NCBI GenBank assembly: GCA_013322215.1
Contig: JAAMEZ010000003.1
Coordinates: 124,001 to 188,000 of the forward strand
Direction of reading: 5' to 3'
Origin: Martinezella rhizogenes
Lineage (GTDB): Bacteria; Pseudomonadota; Alphaproteobacteria; Rhizobiales; Rhizobiaceae
DNA: 64,000 nt
The notes below the pieces were generated by a model that was not told the origin of the DNA, made no database searches, and saw only the letters and a program-made list of their open reading frames with translations. The position numbers and the translations under genes are program-made. Positions within the stretch are counted from its first letter, which is position 1. Every line of letters starts with the position of its first letter. Positions 46,219 through 55,644 of this stretch are shown here, piece after piece.

Positions 46219-47220
46219 TCATGTCGTGCCCTTGATCTCGACCGTAGGAGCCCGCAGGTGACAGGCGGCTTGATGATCTCGTCCCACGAGGTTCAGTGCC
46301 GGCGACAGTTCCCGGCAAATGGTCGCCGCAATCGGACACCGCGTCGAAAAGCGGCAACCGGCCGGCGGATTGGCGGGGCTCGGCAAGTCGCCTTCGAGCA
46401 GAATACGCTGCCGCTGACGCTGGGCGACGGGATCGGGCAACGGCACCGCGCTGAGCAAAGCCTCGGTGTAGGGATGCGCCGGTCGCGCAAAAACGTCGGC
46501 CGTCGCCCCGGTCTCGGCGATGCGGCCGAGATACATGACCGCTATCCGGTCGGCGAAATGACGCACGACCGACAGGTCGTGGGAGATGAACAGATAGGAA
46601 AGACCAAACTGACGCTGCAGCTCGAAGAGCAGATTGAGGATTTGCGAGCGGATCGACACGTCAAGTGCGGAGACCGGTTCATCTAGGATCAGCAGTTTCG
46701 GTTGAAGTGCAATCGCCCTTGCGATGACGATGCGCTGGCGCTGGCCGCCGGAAAATGCGTTCGGCTTGCGATCGGCATGTGCCGGATTGAGCCCGACCAG
46801 CTCCAGAAGCTCTGCGACGCGTCGACGCCGCTCCTGCGCGGTTCCGACACCATGAATGGCAAGCGGCTCGGCAATGCTGTCACCAATATCCATTCGCGGA
46901 TTGAGTGCTGAGACCGGGTCCTGAAACACGATCTGAATATCCCGTAGCCGTGCAGCGGAACGATCCGTGCCTTTGGCTGGAAGATCGCTACCCTCAAAGA
47001 AAATTCGCCCCGAGCTTGCCTTCTGCATCCCGACGACAGCCGCGCCGAGCGTCGACTTGCCAGACCCCGATTCACCGACAAGCGCCAGGCTCTGTCCAGC
47101 TTCGATATCCAGATCGACACCATCGACGGCCTTCAGCAATCCTGCCGAATGCCCAAAGAAGCCGCGACGGATGGGAAAATGCACATGCAGATCGCGAATC
47201 GAGAGCAGCGGCGTCGTCAT
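46219..47220 (-). CDS. Peptide-type ABC transporter ATP-binding protein (DppF/OppF)
   Basis: ATPase of 333 residues with Walker [15 protein letters not shown], signature FSGGQRQRIVIARA, Walker [14 protein letters not shown] and the C-terminal oligopeptide domain with cysteines in [17 protein letters not shown], which in this family can hold an iron-sulfur cluster. Its ATG overlaps the previous ATPase stop. It pairs with the OppD-like protein to drive the two permeases at the start of the operon, although five genes lie between them. Confidence 0.9.
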   Translation of the reverse strand: MTTPLLSIRDLHVHFPIRRGFFGHSAGLLKAVDGVDLDIEAGQSLALVGESGSGKSTLGAAVVGMQKASSGRIFFEGSDLPAKGTDRSAARLRDIQIVFQDPVSALNPRMDIGDSIAEPLAIHGVGTAQERRRRVAELLELVGLNPAHADRKPNAFSGGQRQRIVIARAIALQPKLLILDEPVSALDVSIRSQILNLLFELQRQFGLSYLFISHDLSVVRHFADRIAVMYLGRIAETGATADVFARPAHPYTEALLSAVPLPDPVAQRQRQRILLEGDLPSPANPPAGCRFSTRCPIAATICRELSPALNLVGRDHQAACHLRAPTVEIKGTT

Positions 47221-48191
47221 ACCAGGCTCCCGACACGATCCTGGTGCCAGCAGGCAGCGCTACGGCTCGACGCCATCGGCTCAAGCCGCGGCACCTGGCG
47301 ACAGTCTTCATCCGCGAGCGGGCAGCGCGTCGAGAACCGGCATCCAGCCGGCCATGCGCCTGCATCGGGCACCATCCCCTTGATCGTCGGCAAAAGCTGC
47401 CCGGCATCGCTGCCATCCAGGCGCGGAATGGTTGACAGCAGCAATCTCGTATAGGGATGCCTCTGTTCCCTGAAGATCGCATCGACATCGCCAACTTCGA
47501 CAATTCGGCCGCCATACATCACGGCGACCTGGTCGGCGATATCGGCAACGACACCCATGTCATGGGTAATCATCAGGATCGCGGTTCCGGTTTCATCGCG
47601 CAGTCGTTTCATCAAATCGAGGATCTGTGCCTGAATGGTGACATCGAGTGCCGTCGTCGGCTCATCGGCGATCAACAGGCGCGGCCTTGTGATCAAGGCC
47701 ATGGCAATCATGACGCGCTGGCACATGCCGCCAGACAGTTCGAACGGATATTGCCGTGCGCGCATTGCCGCCTCGGGGATGCCGACATCTGCGAGCATAT
47801 CGATCGCCTGATCCCATGCCTGACGGCGGCCTAGCTTGCGATGAACGATGAGACTTTCGGCGATCTGGCGGCCGACCGGCATCAGCGGGTTGAGGGATGC
47901 GACAGGCTCTTGAAAGATCATTGCGAGCTCGCTGCCGCGCAGCCGCATCAGCTCCCTCCTGTCGAGGCGGGAAAGATTGCGTCCGTTCAGTTGCACCGAG
48001 CCGCCGACCATGGTCGCTGCGGCTGGAAGAAGCCCCATGACGGCGAAGGCCGTCATCGATTTGCCGCACCCCGACTCGCCGACGATGCTTACGATCTCGC
48101 CGGCATTGACCGACAGGCTGACGCCATCGACCACGGCCCTATCGCCGATGGACACCCGCAGCATGTCGACGCTCAAGACCGGTGCCGTCAT
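47217..48191 (-). CDS. Peptide-type ABC transporter ATP-binding protein (DppD/OppD)
   Basis: ATPase of 324 residues: Walker [15 protein letters not shown], signature [15 protein letters not shown] (an unusual Met-Cys before the Gln), Walker [14 protein letters not shown], and the C-terminal [17 protein letters not shown] cysteine motif. ATG at 48191 overlaps the stop of the gamma-glutamyltransferase gene in an ATGA, so the longer frame is rejected. Together with the next ATPase gene it forms the motor of the importer. Confidence 0.9.
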   Translation of the reverse strand: MTAPVLSVDMLRVSIGDRAVVDGVSLSVNAGEIVSIVGESGCGKSMTAFAVMGLLPAAATMVGGSVQLNGRNLSRLDRRELMRLRGSELAMIFQEPVASLNPLMPVGRQIAESLIVHRKLGRRQAWDQAIDMLADVGIPEAAMRARQYPFELSGGMCQRVMIAMALITRPRLLIADEPTTALDVTIQAQILDLMKRLRDETGTAILMITHDMGVVADIADQVAVMYGGRIVEVGDVDAIFREQRHPYTRLLLSTIPRLDGSDAGQLLPTIKGMVPDAGAWPAGCRFSTRCPLADEDCRQVPRLEPMASSRSAACWHQDRVGSLV

Positions 48192-49732
48192 CAGATAGTC
48201 GCCTCGCGGACGGCCGCCCATGGATTGCGCGGATGAACCATGCCGGTACTGACGCCATCGCGTCGCATCACGGCGGACGGTACGGCAAAATTGACAGGAT
48301 AGAGTGTGTCATCGATCACTTGAACGTCGAAGTCGGCGGCAACCGACGCAGCCACCTCAGCCCCGGCCGTTCGGCTCACCCTGATCGTCGTGCCGCTGGC
48401 ATCGATGCGCGGACTGAAGAGCGCCTTCTCCAACGACATGCCGAAAGCCAGGACGTAGGACAGGATTTGCGCGACCGCCGGTACGATCTGTCTTCCTCCC
48501 GCTGCGCCAAGAGCCAGCTCCGGCAGACCGTCACGCGTCGCAATGATCGGGCACATATTGGCAAGCGGCTGCTTGGCGGGAGCAATCGAATTCGGATGCC
48601 CCGGCCTTGGATCGAACCACATCAGGCCATTGTTGAGAGCAAATCCCAACTCCGGCACCACGACCTTCGAACCGAAGCGGGACAGAAGCGTATTGGTGAG
48701 GGAAACCATGGTTCCACTTGCATCGACTACGCTGACATGGCTGGTACAGCTTTCGCCTGCGGCATGCCCCATATGCTTGAGACGATATTCACTGGCGCGA
48801 CGCAACGCCCGTGCAAAGGCAAGAGCCGTCGCTCCCGAATGCGGATCGGCATCGCGCGGAAGTTCTTCAAGTTCATTGAGCGCCGCAAGCAAGGTCGGGC
48901 CGCCGGAAAGACCCGGCACCGCATGGACACGCCGCCCCATGTAGGAGCCGGCGGCGGGCTGCAGCCACTTCGGCGCATAGGCGCGCATGTCCGCTTTCGA
49001 AAGGGCAGAGCCGCCCTTCGAAAGGTCGGCAACCAGCAACTCCGCAATCTCACCCTCGTAAAAGTCGCGCGCTCCCTCGCGCGCCAGCCTCTCCAGCGAT
49101 GCGGCCTTGGCCTTCATCGGCAGGAACAGCGATCGACCGCCCTCCGGTACACGCGGCGCGCGGCCATCGCGAAGGAAGAGATCGGCGGCACCCTTGAATT
49201 GCGCGAGGTTATGGCCATCAATGGCGAGCGCGAGAGCCGCATACCAATCGACCTGCAAACCGCGATGGGCGTGCTCGATCGCCGGCGCCAGAGCATCGGC
49301 CCAGGAAATGGTGCCGAAGCGATCGAGCGCCTCGGCGAATCCAGCAACGGCTCCTGGAACGCAGATCGATCCGTAACCGAGCAGATTGCGATCGCCCTGG
49401 ACAGAGGGCCATTCGAACCAATCCCCATCCTGACCGGCAACCAGGGGGTAATCATCAGGCCGGAGGGCCGCCGGCGAAATGACATTGAAATCGAGCACAT
49501 CGACCACCCCGGAACCGCCGTCGGCCCGCAGCATGAAGCCACCTCCGCCTATGCCGGAAAGCCATGGTTCCACGACGCTGAGAACGAGAGCCGTGACGAC
49601 CGCCGCATCGACGGCATTGCCACCTGCCGAAAGGACGCGAGCCCCCGCCTCGGCGGCCAGCCAGTTCTGGCAGGCGACCAGGCCGTGTTTGCTGCGGGTT
49701 TCCTGCTTGCCGATCGACCAGGTCTCGTTCAT
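48191..49732 (-). CDS. ggt: Gamma-glutamyltransferase family protein (Ntn hydrolase)
   Basis: Member of the gamma-glutamyltranspeptidase family, 513 residues. These proteins self-cleave before a Thr that then serves as nucleophile; here the site is the Thr in CTSHVSVVD, with the following NTLLSRFGSK and LGFALNNGLMWFDPR blocks expected of the small subunit. There is no signal peptide, so unlike E. coli Ggt it should act in the cytoplasm on imported substrates, cutting a gamma-glutamyl or related amide bond. It is coupled by ATGA overlaps to the deacetylase gene before it and the ATPase gene after it. Confidence 0.87.
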   Translation of the reverse strand: MNETWSIGKQETRSKHGLVACQNWLAAEAGARVLSAGGNAVDAAVVTALVLSVVEPWLSGIGGGGFMLRADGGSGVVDVLDFNVISPAALRPDDYPLVAGQDGDWFEWPSVQGDRNLLGYGSICVPGAVAGFAEALDRFGTISWADALAPAIEHAHRGLQVDWYAALALAIDGHNLAQFKGAADLFLRDGRAPRVPEGGRSLFLPMKAKAASLERLAREGARDFYEGEIAELLVADLSKGGSALSKADMRAYAPKWLQPAAGSYMGRRVHAVPGLSGGPTLLAALNELEELPRDADPHSGATALAFARALRRASEYRLKHMGHAAGESCTSHVSVVDASGTMVSLTNTLLSRFGSKVVVPELGFALNNGLMWFDPRPGHPNSIAPAKQPLANMCPIIATRDGLPELALGAAGGRQIVPAVAQILSYVLAFGMSLEKALFSPRIDASGTTIRVSRTAGAEVAASVAADFDVQVIDDTLYPVNFAVPSAVMRRDGVSTGMVHPRNPWAAVREATI

Positions 49733-50649
49733 GGCCTTGCCCCGAAACGCCGCGCGCCTATGGCAGTGGGAATAGCTGAGGCAACGGAAAACCGGCCGGA
49801 GTTTACGGATGCCGCGTGATGGCCGGCAATTTCGGCACCGGTCGCAATCCAGGCGCCGGTTTCGACCGTCATAGCTTCCAACAGCTTTTCGAGTGTGGCA
49901 ATGCGCTGTGCCCTGCCGGAAATCCAGTCATGAACCGTCAGGGTGAAGAGGCCTCCTAACCGGTGCAGCGCCCGCCATTCGGCAAGCCAGTCCTCCAGCA
50001 CGGCACTACCGGAAACCGGCGCCCAGCGTTCGTTACCGCTGCCCTCGAACTTGTAAAAGATTGCGTCGTCCAGGGCCCATTGGACCGGGATCTCGACAAC
50101 GCCGTCGATATCGTAGGGATGGTCAAAGCCCATCAGCGAGGAGTCATAGGCAAGACCACGCGCCTTGATCTCAGCCAGCATATGCGGGGTCATCTCCCAG
50201 GCGGGCGAGCGAAAGCCTACCGGCAATCGTCCCGTCTGCCGTTTAAACAGTTCCAGGCTGCCGTCGAGAGCCGCGCTGAACTCATCCTCCCGGATGTCAC
50301 GAACCAGTTCGTGGAAATAGCCGTGCAGCCCGATCTCGTGACCGGCAGCAACAAGAGCCGGAAGCAGATCGGGATCGAATTCCGCGACCACGGCTGGCAC
50401 ATAAAAGCTTGCCTTCACGCGATAGCGGTCGAACAGATCGAGAAGACGACCAAGCCCCGAACGCAGCCCGAAACGGCGGATCTCAAGCCTCGCGAGACGA
50501 TCCGGAACACCGTCCGGATGCTCCCAGAGATAAGGAGCGATCGCATCGACATCAACACTCAAAAGGACGGCACTCTGCTTTCCCTGCGGCCACTCGTAAG
50601 CCGGAAAAGCAGAAAAACCCTTTGTCGACCGGGCTTGATCCTCGACCAT
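49729..50649 (-). CDS. Polysaccharide deacetylase family (NodB-homology) hydrolase
   Basis: Metal-dependent amidohydrolase of 306 residues. NodB-fold motifs: LLSVDVDA (Asp-Asp metal site), HEIGLHGYFHE (His ligands) and GFRSPAWEMT. It has no signal peptide, and similar cytoplasmic proteins include PuuE-type allantoinases and N-deacylases, so a small N-acyl or ureido substrate is more likely than a polysaccharide. ATG at 50649 has AGGAGG before it. It is coupled to the gamma-glutamyltransferase gene. Confidence 0.83.
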   Translation of the reverse strand: MVEDQARSTKGFSAFPAYEWPQGKQSAVLLSVDVDAIAPYLWEHPDGVPDRLARLEIRRFGLRSGLGRLLDLFDRYRVKASFYVPAVVAEFDPDLLPALVAAGHEIGLHGYFHELVRDIREDEFSAALDGSLELFKRQTGRLPVGFRSPAWEMTPHMLAEIKARGLAYDSSLMGFDHPYDIDGVVEIPVQWALDDAIFYKFEGSGNERWAPVSGSAVLEDWLAEWRALHRLGGLFTLTVHDWISGRAQRIATLEKLLEAMTVETGAWIATGAEIAGHHAASVNSGRFSVASAIPTAIGARRFGARP

Positions 50650-50671
50650 GTTCCTATCCTCCTGCCTAGCC

Positions 50672-51460
50672 TCAGAGCGCCTTCTTCTTTGCCTGGAAGA
50701 CGGCAAGCGAGCCGATCGAATTGCCGCCATCGACGGTCAGTGTCGCACCCGTGACATAGGCGGCTGCATCCGACGCGAGATAGAGGACAGCGGTCGCGGC
50801 ATCGTCCGGCGACGAAATCCGGCCGAGCGGAATGTTGCCGACGACGGTGTCGATATGTTCTTGCGTAAGGTGGCTGACGTCGCTGCCCGGCGCAAAGCCC
50901 GGCTCGACGATGTTGACGCGGATACCGAACTCGGCAAGCTCGAGCGCCAGCCCCTTGTTCAGGCGGTCGAGCGCCGTCTTCGAGGTACAATAGGGAACGA
51001 CCGTGGTGCGCATCTTGCGCGAGGCGCCGGAAGAAATGTTGACGATCGAGCCCTTTACGCCCTTGTCGATCATCTGAAGGGCAACGCCCTGGGACAACAG
51101 AAATGGCGCACGAAGATTGATATCGAAGATCCGGTCCCAGTCTTCAGCAGTCAGGTCGAGCAGGAAACCCGACGGATAAATGCCGGCATTGTTGACGAGA
51201 ACGTCGGCTGAGCCCCAGCGCTCGGCAATGGCGGAAAGGAGCGATTTGATATCGGCATCGGAGGTCAGATCCGCCACATGCTGCAGATGGCCCCCGCCGA
51301 TCTCCTGCGCTGCAGAAGCAAGGCGCGAACCATCGGCGTCCGTCAGGAGAAGCTCGGCCCCAGCCTTGGCGAACGCCTTCGCGATCCAGCCGCCGAAAAT
51401 GCCGGCAGCCCCTGTCACCACCACATGCTTGCCTTTGAACTCTTCAGAGAAATCGACCAT
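50672..51460 (-). CDS. Short-chain dehydrogenase/reductase
   Basis: NAD(P)-dependent oxidoreductase of 262 residues with the Rossmann motif VVTGAAGIFGGWIAKAFA, the NNAGIY stabilising motif, and catalytic SSGASRKM ... YCTSKTALDRL (Tyr and Lys of YxxxK). The C-terminus LYLASDAAAYVTGATLTVDGG is standard for the classical group. ATG at 51460 follows AAGGAG at seven bases. It probably oxidises or reduces a hydroxyl or carbonyl group on the compound imported by the surrounding transporter. Confidence 0.88.
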   Translation of the reverse strand: MVDFSEEFKGKHVVVTGAAGIFGGWIAKAFAKAGAELLLTDADGSRLASAAQEIGGGHLQHVADLTSDADIKSLLSAIAERWGSADVLVNNAGIYPSGFLLDLTAEDWDRIFDINLRAPFLLSQGVALQMIDKGVKGSIVNISSGASRKMRTTVVPYCTSKTALDRLNKGLALELAEFGIRVNIVEPGFAPGSDVSHLTQEHIDTVVGNIPLGRISSPDDAATAVLYLASDAAAYVTGATLTVDGGNSIGSLAVFQAKKKAL

Positions 51461-51461
51461 T

Positions 51462-52319
51462 TTACGCACTCCTTGGGTCGAGGCGATCTCTCAGGAAATC
51501 GCCCAGAACGTTGACGGACAAAACAAGAAGGAAAAGCGCCAGCCCCGGCATGACGGAAAGCCACCAGGCATTGGCGACATAGTTGCGGCCGACCGAAAGC
51601 ATCGCCCCCCAGCTTGCGGTCGGCGGCTGAACGCCAAGACCGAGGAAGGACAATCCTGCTTCGAACAGCACCATCAGACCGAATTCGAGGGTAGCGACGA
51701 CGACGAGCGCCCCTGCGATATTCGGCAGGACATGGTAGCGCAGCACCCGTAGCCATCCGGCGCCCATCGCACGCGAAAGCCGGAGATAGGACATATTGGT
51801 GATAATCAGGGTCTGGGCGTAGGCGACACGCGCGTAACGCGGCCACCGCGTAAGCGCCAGAACAAGGATGACATTCTGCAGGCCCGGCCCAAGCGTTGCC
51901 ACGGTGATGATGGCAAGCAGAATAGCAGGCACCGAAAGCACGATGTCGACGAGACGCATGATCACGGTTTCGACCCAACCGCGATAAAAGGCAGCAAGCA
52001 TTCCGAAAATGCAGCCGGTAATGCCGGACAGCAATACCGAAGCGAATGCGACGAGCAGCGAGACGCGCGCTCCGTATATCAGACGGCTTAGCGTATCACG
52101 TCCCAGCTCATCGGAGCCGAACAGGAAATGCGTCGCGCGGATAACCGTGCCTGGCGGCTTCAGGCGTCCGAGAAGGTTCTGTGCATTTGGGTCATAAGGA
52201 GCAATCAGAGGAGCGAATATGGCCGCAAGGACAATGATCGTCAGGATCAAGACCGAGAGGACGACTGTCATCGGCGGCTTTCCGGCCAGCCTGTTTGCTT
52301 TGGCAAGGGCCGCAATCAT
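51462..52319 (-). CDS. ABC transporter permease, DppC/OppC family
   Basis: Inner-membrane permease of 285 residues with HFLFGSDELGRDTLSRLIYGA, the contact loop PRYARVAYAQTLIITNMSYL and AGLSFLGLGVQPPTASWGAML. Its TAA stop lies just before the dehydrogenase ATG, and its start overlaps the stop of the other permease gene by ATGA. It forms the channel together with that protein. Confidence 0.9.
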   Translation of the reverse strand: MIAALAKANRLAGKPPMTVVLSVLILTIIVLAAIFAPLIAPYDPNAQNLLGRLKPPGTVIRATHFLFGSDELGRDTLSRLIYGARVSLLVAFASVLLSGITGCIFGMLAAFYRGWVETVIMRLVDIVLSVPAILLAIITVATLGPGLQNVILVLALTRWPRYARVAYAQTLIITNMSYLRLSRAMGAGWLRVLRYHVLPNIAGALVVVATLEFGLMVLFEAGLSFLGLGVQPPTASWGAMLSVGRNYVANAWWLSVMPGLALFLLVLSVNVLGDFLRDRLDPRSA

Positions 52320-53245
52320 GCCGGTCTCCCCCCAAGACGGATGCGTGGGTCGATGAGGCTGTAGAGCAGGTCAGCGGCAAGATTGAGCAGGATTGCCACC
52401 GCCGCGCCAATCAGCACGATGCCCTGGACCACCGCGAAATCGCGCGCGCTGATGGCCTGCATGGTCAACTGACCGAGGCCTGGCCACGCAAAGACCGTTT
52501 CTATGATGATAGCGCCGGTCAACAGATTGGCGATTTCAAGCGCGGAGATCGTCACGATCGGAACTGCGGCATTGCGCATGAGATGGTGGAGGACCAGGCG
52601 GGAAGTCGACAGCCCCTTGGCATGGGCCGTGCGAACATAGTCCTTGCTCAGCTCATCGAGAACGGAGGTGCGCGTCACACGCGCGAAGGTCGCCATCGAC
52701 AGAAGACCAAGAGCGAAGGACGGCATCAGCAGGCTTTGAAGCCCGCTCGCTCCGGACGGCGGCAGCCAGCGCAGAAAGACCCCGAAGAACATGATGAGCA
52801 GGACCGAGGTCCAGAATGTCGGCATGGATTGCCCGACCAGCACCAGACCTATCAGGCAGCGGGCTTCCCAGCGCTTGCGCCGCACCGCCAACACAACGCC
52901 GATCGGCACGCCAAACCCGATGGCAACCAACAAGGCGCCGGCCGCAAGTTGCAACGTGTAGGGAATGCGGCTGGCGATGATCTCGACCACCGGCAGGTTC
53001 TGCACATAGGAGCGCCCGAGGTCGAATTGCACCAGACTGGACAGGAAGTGGAAATACTGGATGTAAAGCGGCCTGTCGAAGCCAAGAGCAGTCCGCATGA
53101 CATCGATGTCGGCCTGCGTGGCACCTTGCGGCACCAGCAGCAGCACCGGATCGCCGGTCAGGCGCTGCAAAAAGAAGACCAGCGTTATGACACCGAACAA
53201 GGCGATGAAGGCCTGGATCAAGCGTCTGGCGATAAAGGCAGCCAT
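52316..53245 (-). CDS. ABC transporter permease, DppB/OppB family
   Basis: Channel subunit of 309 residues. Family features: RRLIQAFIALFGVITLVFFL at the N-terminus, DPVLLLVPQGATQADIDVMR, and the ATPase-contact segment RTAHAKGLSTSRLVLHHLMRN, followed by ETVFAWPGLGQLTMQAI. Second structural gene of the operon, 80 bases after the binding protein. No transfer signs. Confidence 0.9.
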   Translation of the reverse strand: MAAFIARRLIQAFIALFGVITLVFFLQRLTGDPVLLLVPQGATQADIDVMRTALGFDRPLYIQYFHFLSSLVQFDLGRSYVQNLPVVEIIASRIPYTLQLAAGALLVAIGFGVPIGVVLAVRRKRWEARCLIGLVLVGQSMPTFWTSVLLIMFFGVFLRWLPPSGASGLQSLLMPSFALGLLSMATFARVTRTSVLDELSKDYVRTAHAKGLSTSRLVLHHLMRNAAVPIVTISALEIANLLTGAIIIETVFAWPGLGQLTMQAISARDFAVVQGIVLIGAAVAILLNLAADLLYSLIDPRIRLGGRPA

Positions 53246-53325
53246 CCCCTTTTCCTTTCCCCGACGATCCGGGCCTCGACAAACGAACTGGGCTGGAAAG
53301 CTGTACGAAGCGCGTCAAGAGAGCT

Positions 53326-54825
53326 CTAGTCGCGCCAGCTTACCCTGTTGAGGAAGAAACTCTCATTGGCCGTCGGCTTCCATTCAAGCTTGTCGGACGC
53401 ACCGTAGATAACGGCTGCCTGATAAAGCGGCAGGATCGGAACATCCTTTGCAACGACCGTGGCGACATCCTTGTAGGCCTCAAGCCGCTTTTTCTCGTCG
53501 AGCGTATTTCGCGCGCTGTTGAGGAGCGCATCGATGCTCGGGTCGGAAACGGCGGAAAATGAACTGCTGCTATGCAGCAGCGGGAAGGATATGCCATCCG
53601 CATCCTGGCAGGCGCAGGACCAACGGCCGAAGGAAATGGCCGGCTGCTTGGTTTTTTCGCTCTGAACGCGCTGCAGATAGGTGGCAAAATCCACCGTCTC
53701 GACATTCACCTTGAAGCCGACGTCATTGAGTTGCTGTACGAGCGCCTGGACGATCCGCTGATCGAAGGTCGGCGAGGTCAGGAAGGCGATCGGTTGTGTC
53801 GCGACGCTGCCGGCCTTATCCACGAGTTCATGTGCCTGTTTCGGATCGAAGGGAAGGCCTTCGATACCCGGAGCATATCCCGTATAGTCCGGTGAGGCCA
53901 ATTGCGGGACGGGCTTGTCATAGCCGCCAAGCAGGCCAGCGACGATCGACTGCTTGTCGATGGCATAGGCTACGGCACGCCGCAAGTTGACATCGTCGAA
54001 CGGGGGGATGGATGGATTGAGCTTCAGATAGGCGATGCGTTCCGTCACCGCCGTCAGCACCTTGATCCCACCTGCTCCCTGAAGCTGGGCGGCGAGATCC
54101 GGATCGAGCGTCACGGCAAGATCAGCGCTTCCGGCCTTCAGATCGGCGACGCGAGTTGCCGCGTCCGGCACGGCACGAAATTCGGCACTTTGAAAATAGC
54201 CCTTGCTGCCCCAATAGCCATCGTTGCGCACCAGGGAAACGGCAACGCCGCGCTGCCATTTCGCGAATTTGTAGGGACCGGAGCCGACAGGTGACAAATT
54301 GAAGGCATCGTCGCCTACGGCCTCGACAACATGCTTCGGTACGATCGAAAGCTTGACGAGCTGCGCCAGCAGCACTGGATAGGGTCCGCTGGTGCGAATG
54401 GTCACCTCATGTGGGCCAGTAACCGCGGCCGACAGGATCTTGTTGAATTGGCTTAGCTGCGGGCTTGCGAACTTCTTGTCGACGATGCGGTTGACGCTGA
54501 AGGCCACATCGTCAGGCGTCAATTTCTGCCCGTCGTGGAAAGTCGCGTCATCGCGCAACGTGAAGGCAACTTCCGTGTCCGACTTATACGTCCAGGATGT
54601 CGCGATCGCCGGTACGATCTTGCCATTGTCATCGCGCGTGACCAGTTGGTCGAAGATGTTGCGATAGACGAAATAGCTGTCCGGATTCCATTGCTTCTGC
54701 GGGTCGAGCGACGACGGCTCGCTCACAAGGTCGATCACGACCTTGTCCTTTGCTGCGGCGTGGCCCGCAACAGACATCATCGTCGCAACAGAAACGGCAA
54801 TCGCAAGAGTTCTTATCGCGCGCAT
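53326..54825 (-). CDS. Peptide-type ABC substrate-binding protein (family 5)
   Basis: Periplasmic binding protein of 499 residues with signal TLAIAVSVATMMSVAGHAAA. The mature start VVIDLVSEPSSLDPQKQWNPD and YRNIFDQLVTRDDNGK closely match the binding protein at the other end of the operon, as does the ending WRD. The ATG directly follows the TAG of the GntR gene (TAGATG), so regulator and transporter are co-transcribed and very likely co-translated. Confidence 0.88.
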   Translation of the reverse strand: MRAIRTLAIAVSVATMMSVAGHAAAKDKVVIDLVSEPSSLDPQKQWNPDSYFVYRNIFDQLVTRDDNGKIVPAIATSWTYKSDTEVAFTLRDDATFHDGQKLTPDDVAFSVNRIVDKKFASPQLSQFNKILSAAVTGPHEVTIRTSGPYPVLLAQLVKLSIVPKHVVEAVGDDAFNLSPVGSGPYKFAKWQRGVAVSLVRNDGYWGSKGYFQSAEFRAVPDAATRVADLKAGSADLAVTLDPDLAAQLQGAGGIKVLTAVTERIAYLKLNPSIPPFDDVNLRRAVAYAIDKQSIVAGLLGGYDKPVPQLASPDYTGYAPGIEGLPFDPKQAHELVDKAGSVATQPIAFLTSPTFDQRIVQALVQQLNDVGFKVNVETVDFATYLQRVQSEKTKQPAISFGRWSCACQDADGISFPLLHSSSSFSAVSDPSIDALLNSARNTLDEKKRLEAYKDVATVVAKDVPILPLYQAAVIYGASDKLEWKPTANESFFLNRVSWRD

Positions 54826-55611
54826 CTAAAAATCCTTTTTCAAAAACGATCGCTCCCGGACGGGACGAGAAATATGGGCTTCATCACTTGATACCGAAGG
54901 ACGCTTGGCCTTGTGCTCCACGGGCGCAGCAAGCTCCGATTTCAGCAGACTTGCCTGGGTAAATTCGGCAAAGGCATCACAGGCAGCTAGGAGCAGCTTT
55001 GCCGCGTCATCGTTGCGATGCGCCTTCTTGGCTGCAACGAAATCGGTCCAGTCGACCGCTTCGAGACGCCGAACGGAGGATGCCTCGAAAAAGTTGAGGT
55101 AGTAGTCTGCTCTGTGCCACAGGATATCCAGCCAATCGGCAATCAGCGGCGCCTTGAGACGCGCGGCGAGCAGACCCCTGATCTGCCGTTCGTATTCCCG
55201 AATGAGGGAAAGCTGCGATCCATGAGCCGAGCTGCCCAAGCGCAACGCCGCCTGCATGTCACACAAGGTTTCCAGCCGGGCAATATCGTTACCGGAGAGA
55301 TCGACATCCGCCAGAAGCGGCTCCAACCGGGCTCGGCCGAGCGTAATTTCCCGCAGCCCCAGCGCCGTAATCGAGCAAACCCGCCACCCACTTCTTGGCT
55401 GGGCTGAAACGAAACCCTTGTGCGCCAGGCGACTGAGCGCAGATCGAACGACCCCGCGCCCGAACCGATAGGTGTCGCAAAGAACCTGTTCGGAGAGCCG
55501 CTCACCCGGAGAAAATTCACCGAGCTTGATCGCATTGCGAATCCTGTCCTCGGCGATCGCCACGAGATCGCTGGGGCCTTGAGCAAGAAAAGGGCTTTGA
55601 TGGTCTAGCAT
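54826..55611 (-). CDS. GntR-family regulator, FCD type
   Basis: DNA-binding regulator of 261 residues. N-terminal winged helix: IRNAIKLGEFSPGERLSEQVLCDTYRFGRGVVRSALSRLAHKG, where only parts of the recognition helix follow consensus. The C-terminal half (from REITLGRARLEPLLA) is an all-helical FCD effector domain. It heads the operon of importer, dehydrogenase, deacetylase and gamma-glutamyltransferase, so it probably senses the imported compound or a product and controls its own operon. Confidence 0.82.
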   Translation of the reverse strand: MLDHQSPFLAQGPSDLVAIAEDRIRNAIKLGEFSPGERLSEQVLCDTYRFGRGVVRSALSRLAHKGFVSAQPRSGWRVCSITALGLREITLGRARLEPLLADVDLSGNDIARLETLCDMQAALRLGSSAHGSQLSLIREYERQIRGLLAARLKAPLIADWLDILWHRADYYLNFFEASSVRRLEAVDWTDFVAAKKAHRNDDAAKLLLAACDAFAEFTQASLLKSELAAPVEHKAKRPSVSSDEAHISRPVRERSFLKKDF

Positions 55612-55616
55612 ATTAT

Positions 55617-55644
55617 GAAACTAACATCTCAGTTTCTAAAACTG
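55617..55644. promoter_or_regulatory. Overlapping inverted repeats before the GntR operon
   Basis: GAAACT (55617-55622) pairs with AGTTTC (55631-55636), and CAGTTT-CTA-AAACTG (55630-55644) is a further perfect repeat sharing the same middle element. They start 6 bases before the start codon, in an AT-rich patch, and are a good candidate for the GntR operator. Confidence 0.45.

Noticed and set aside
48182..49819. Open frame of 545 codons opposite the gamma-glutamyltransferase gene
   Set aside because: Antisense shadow; the minus-strand gene has clear family motifs and operon coupling, this one has neither.
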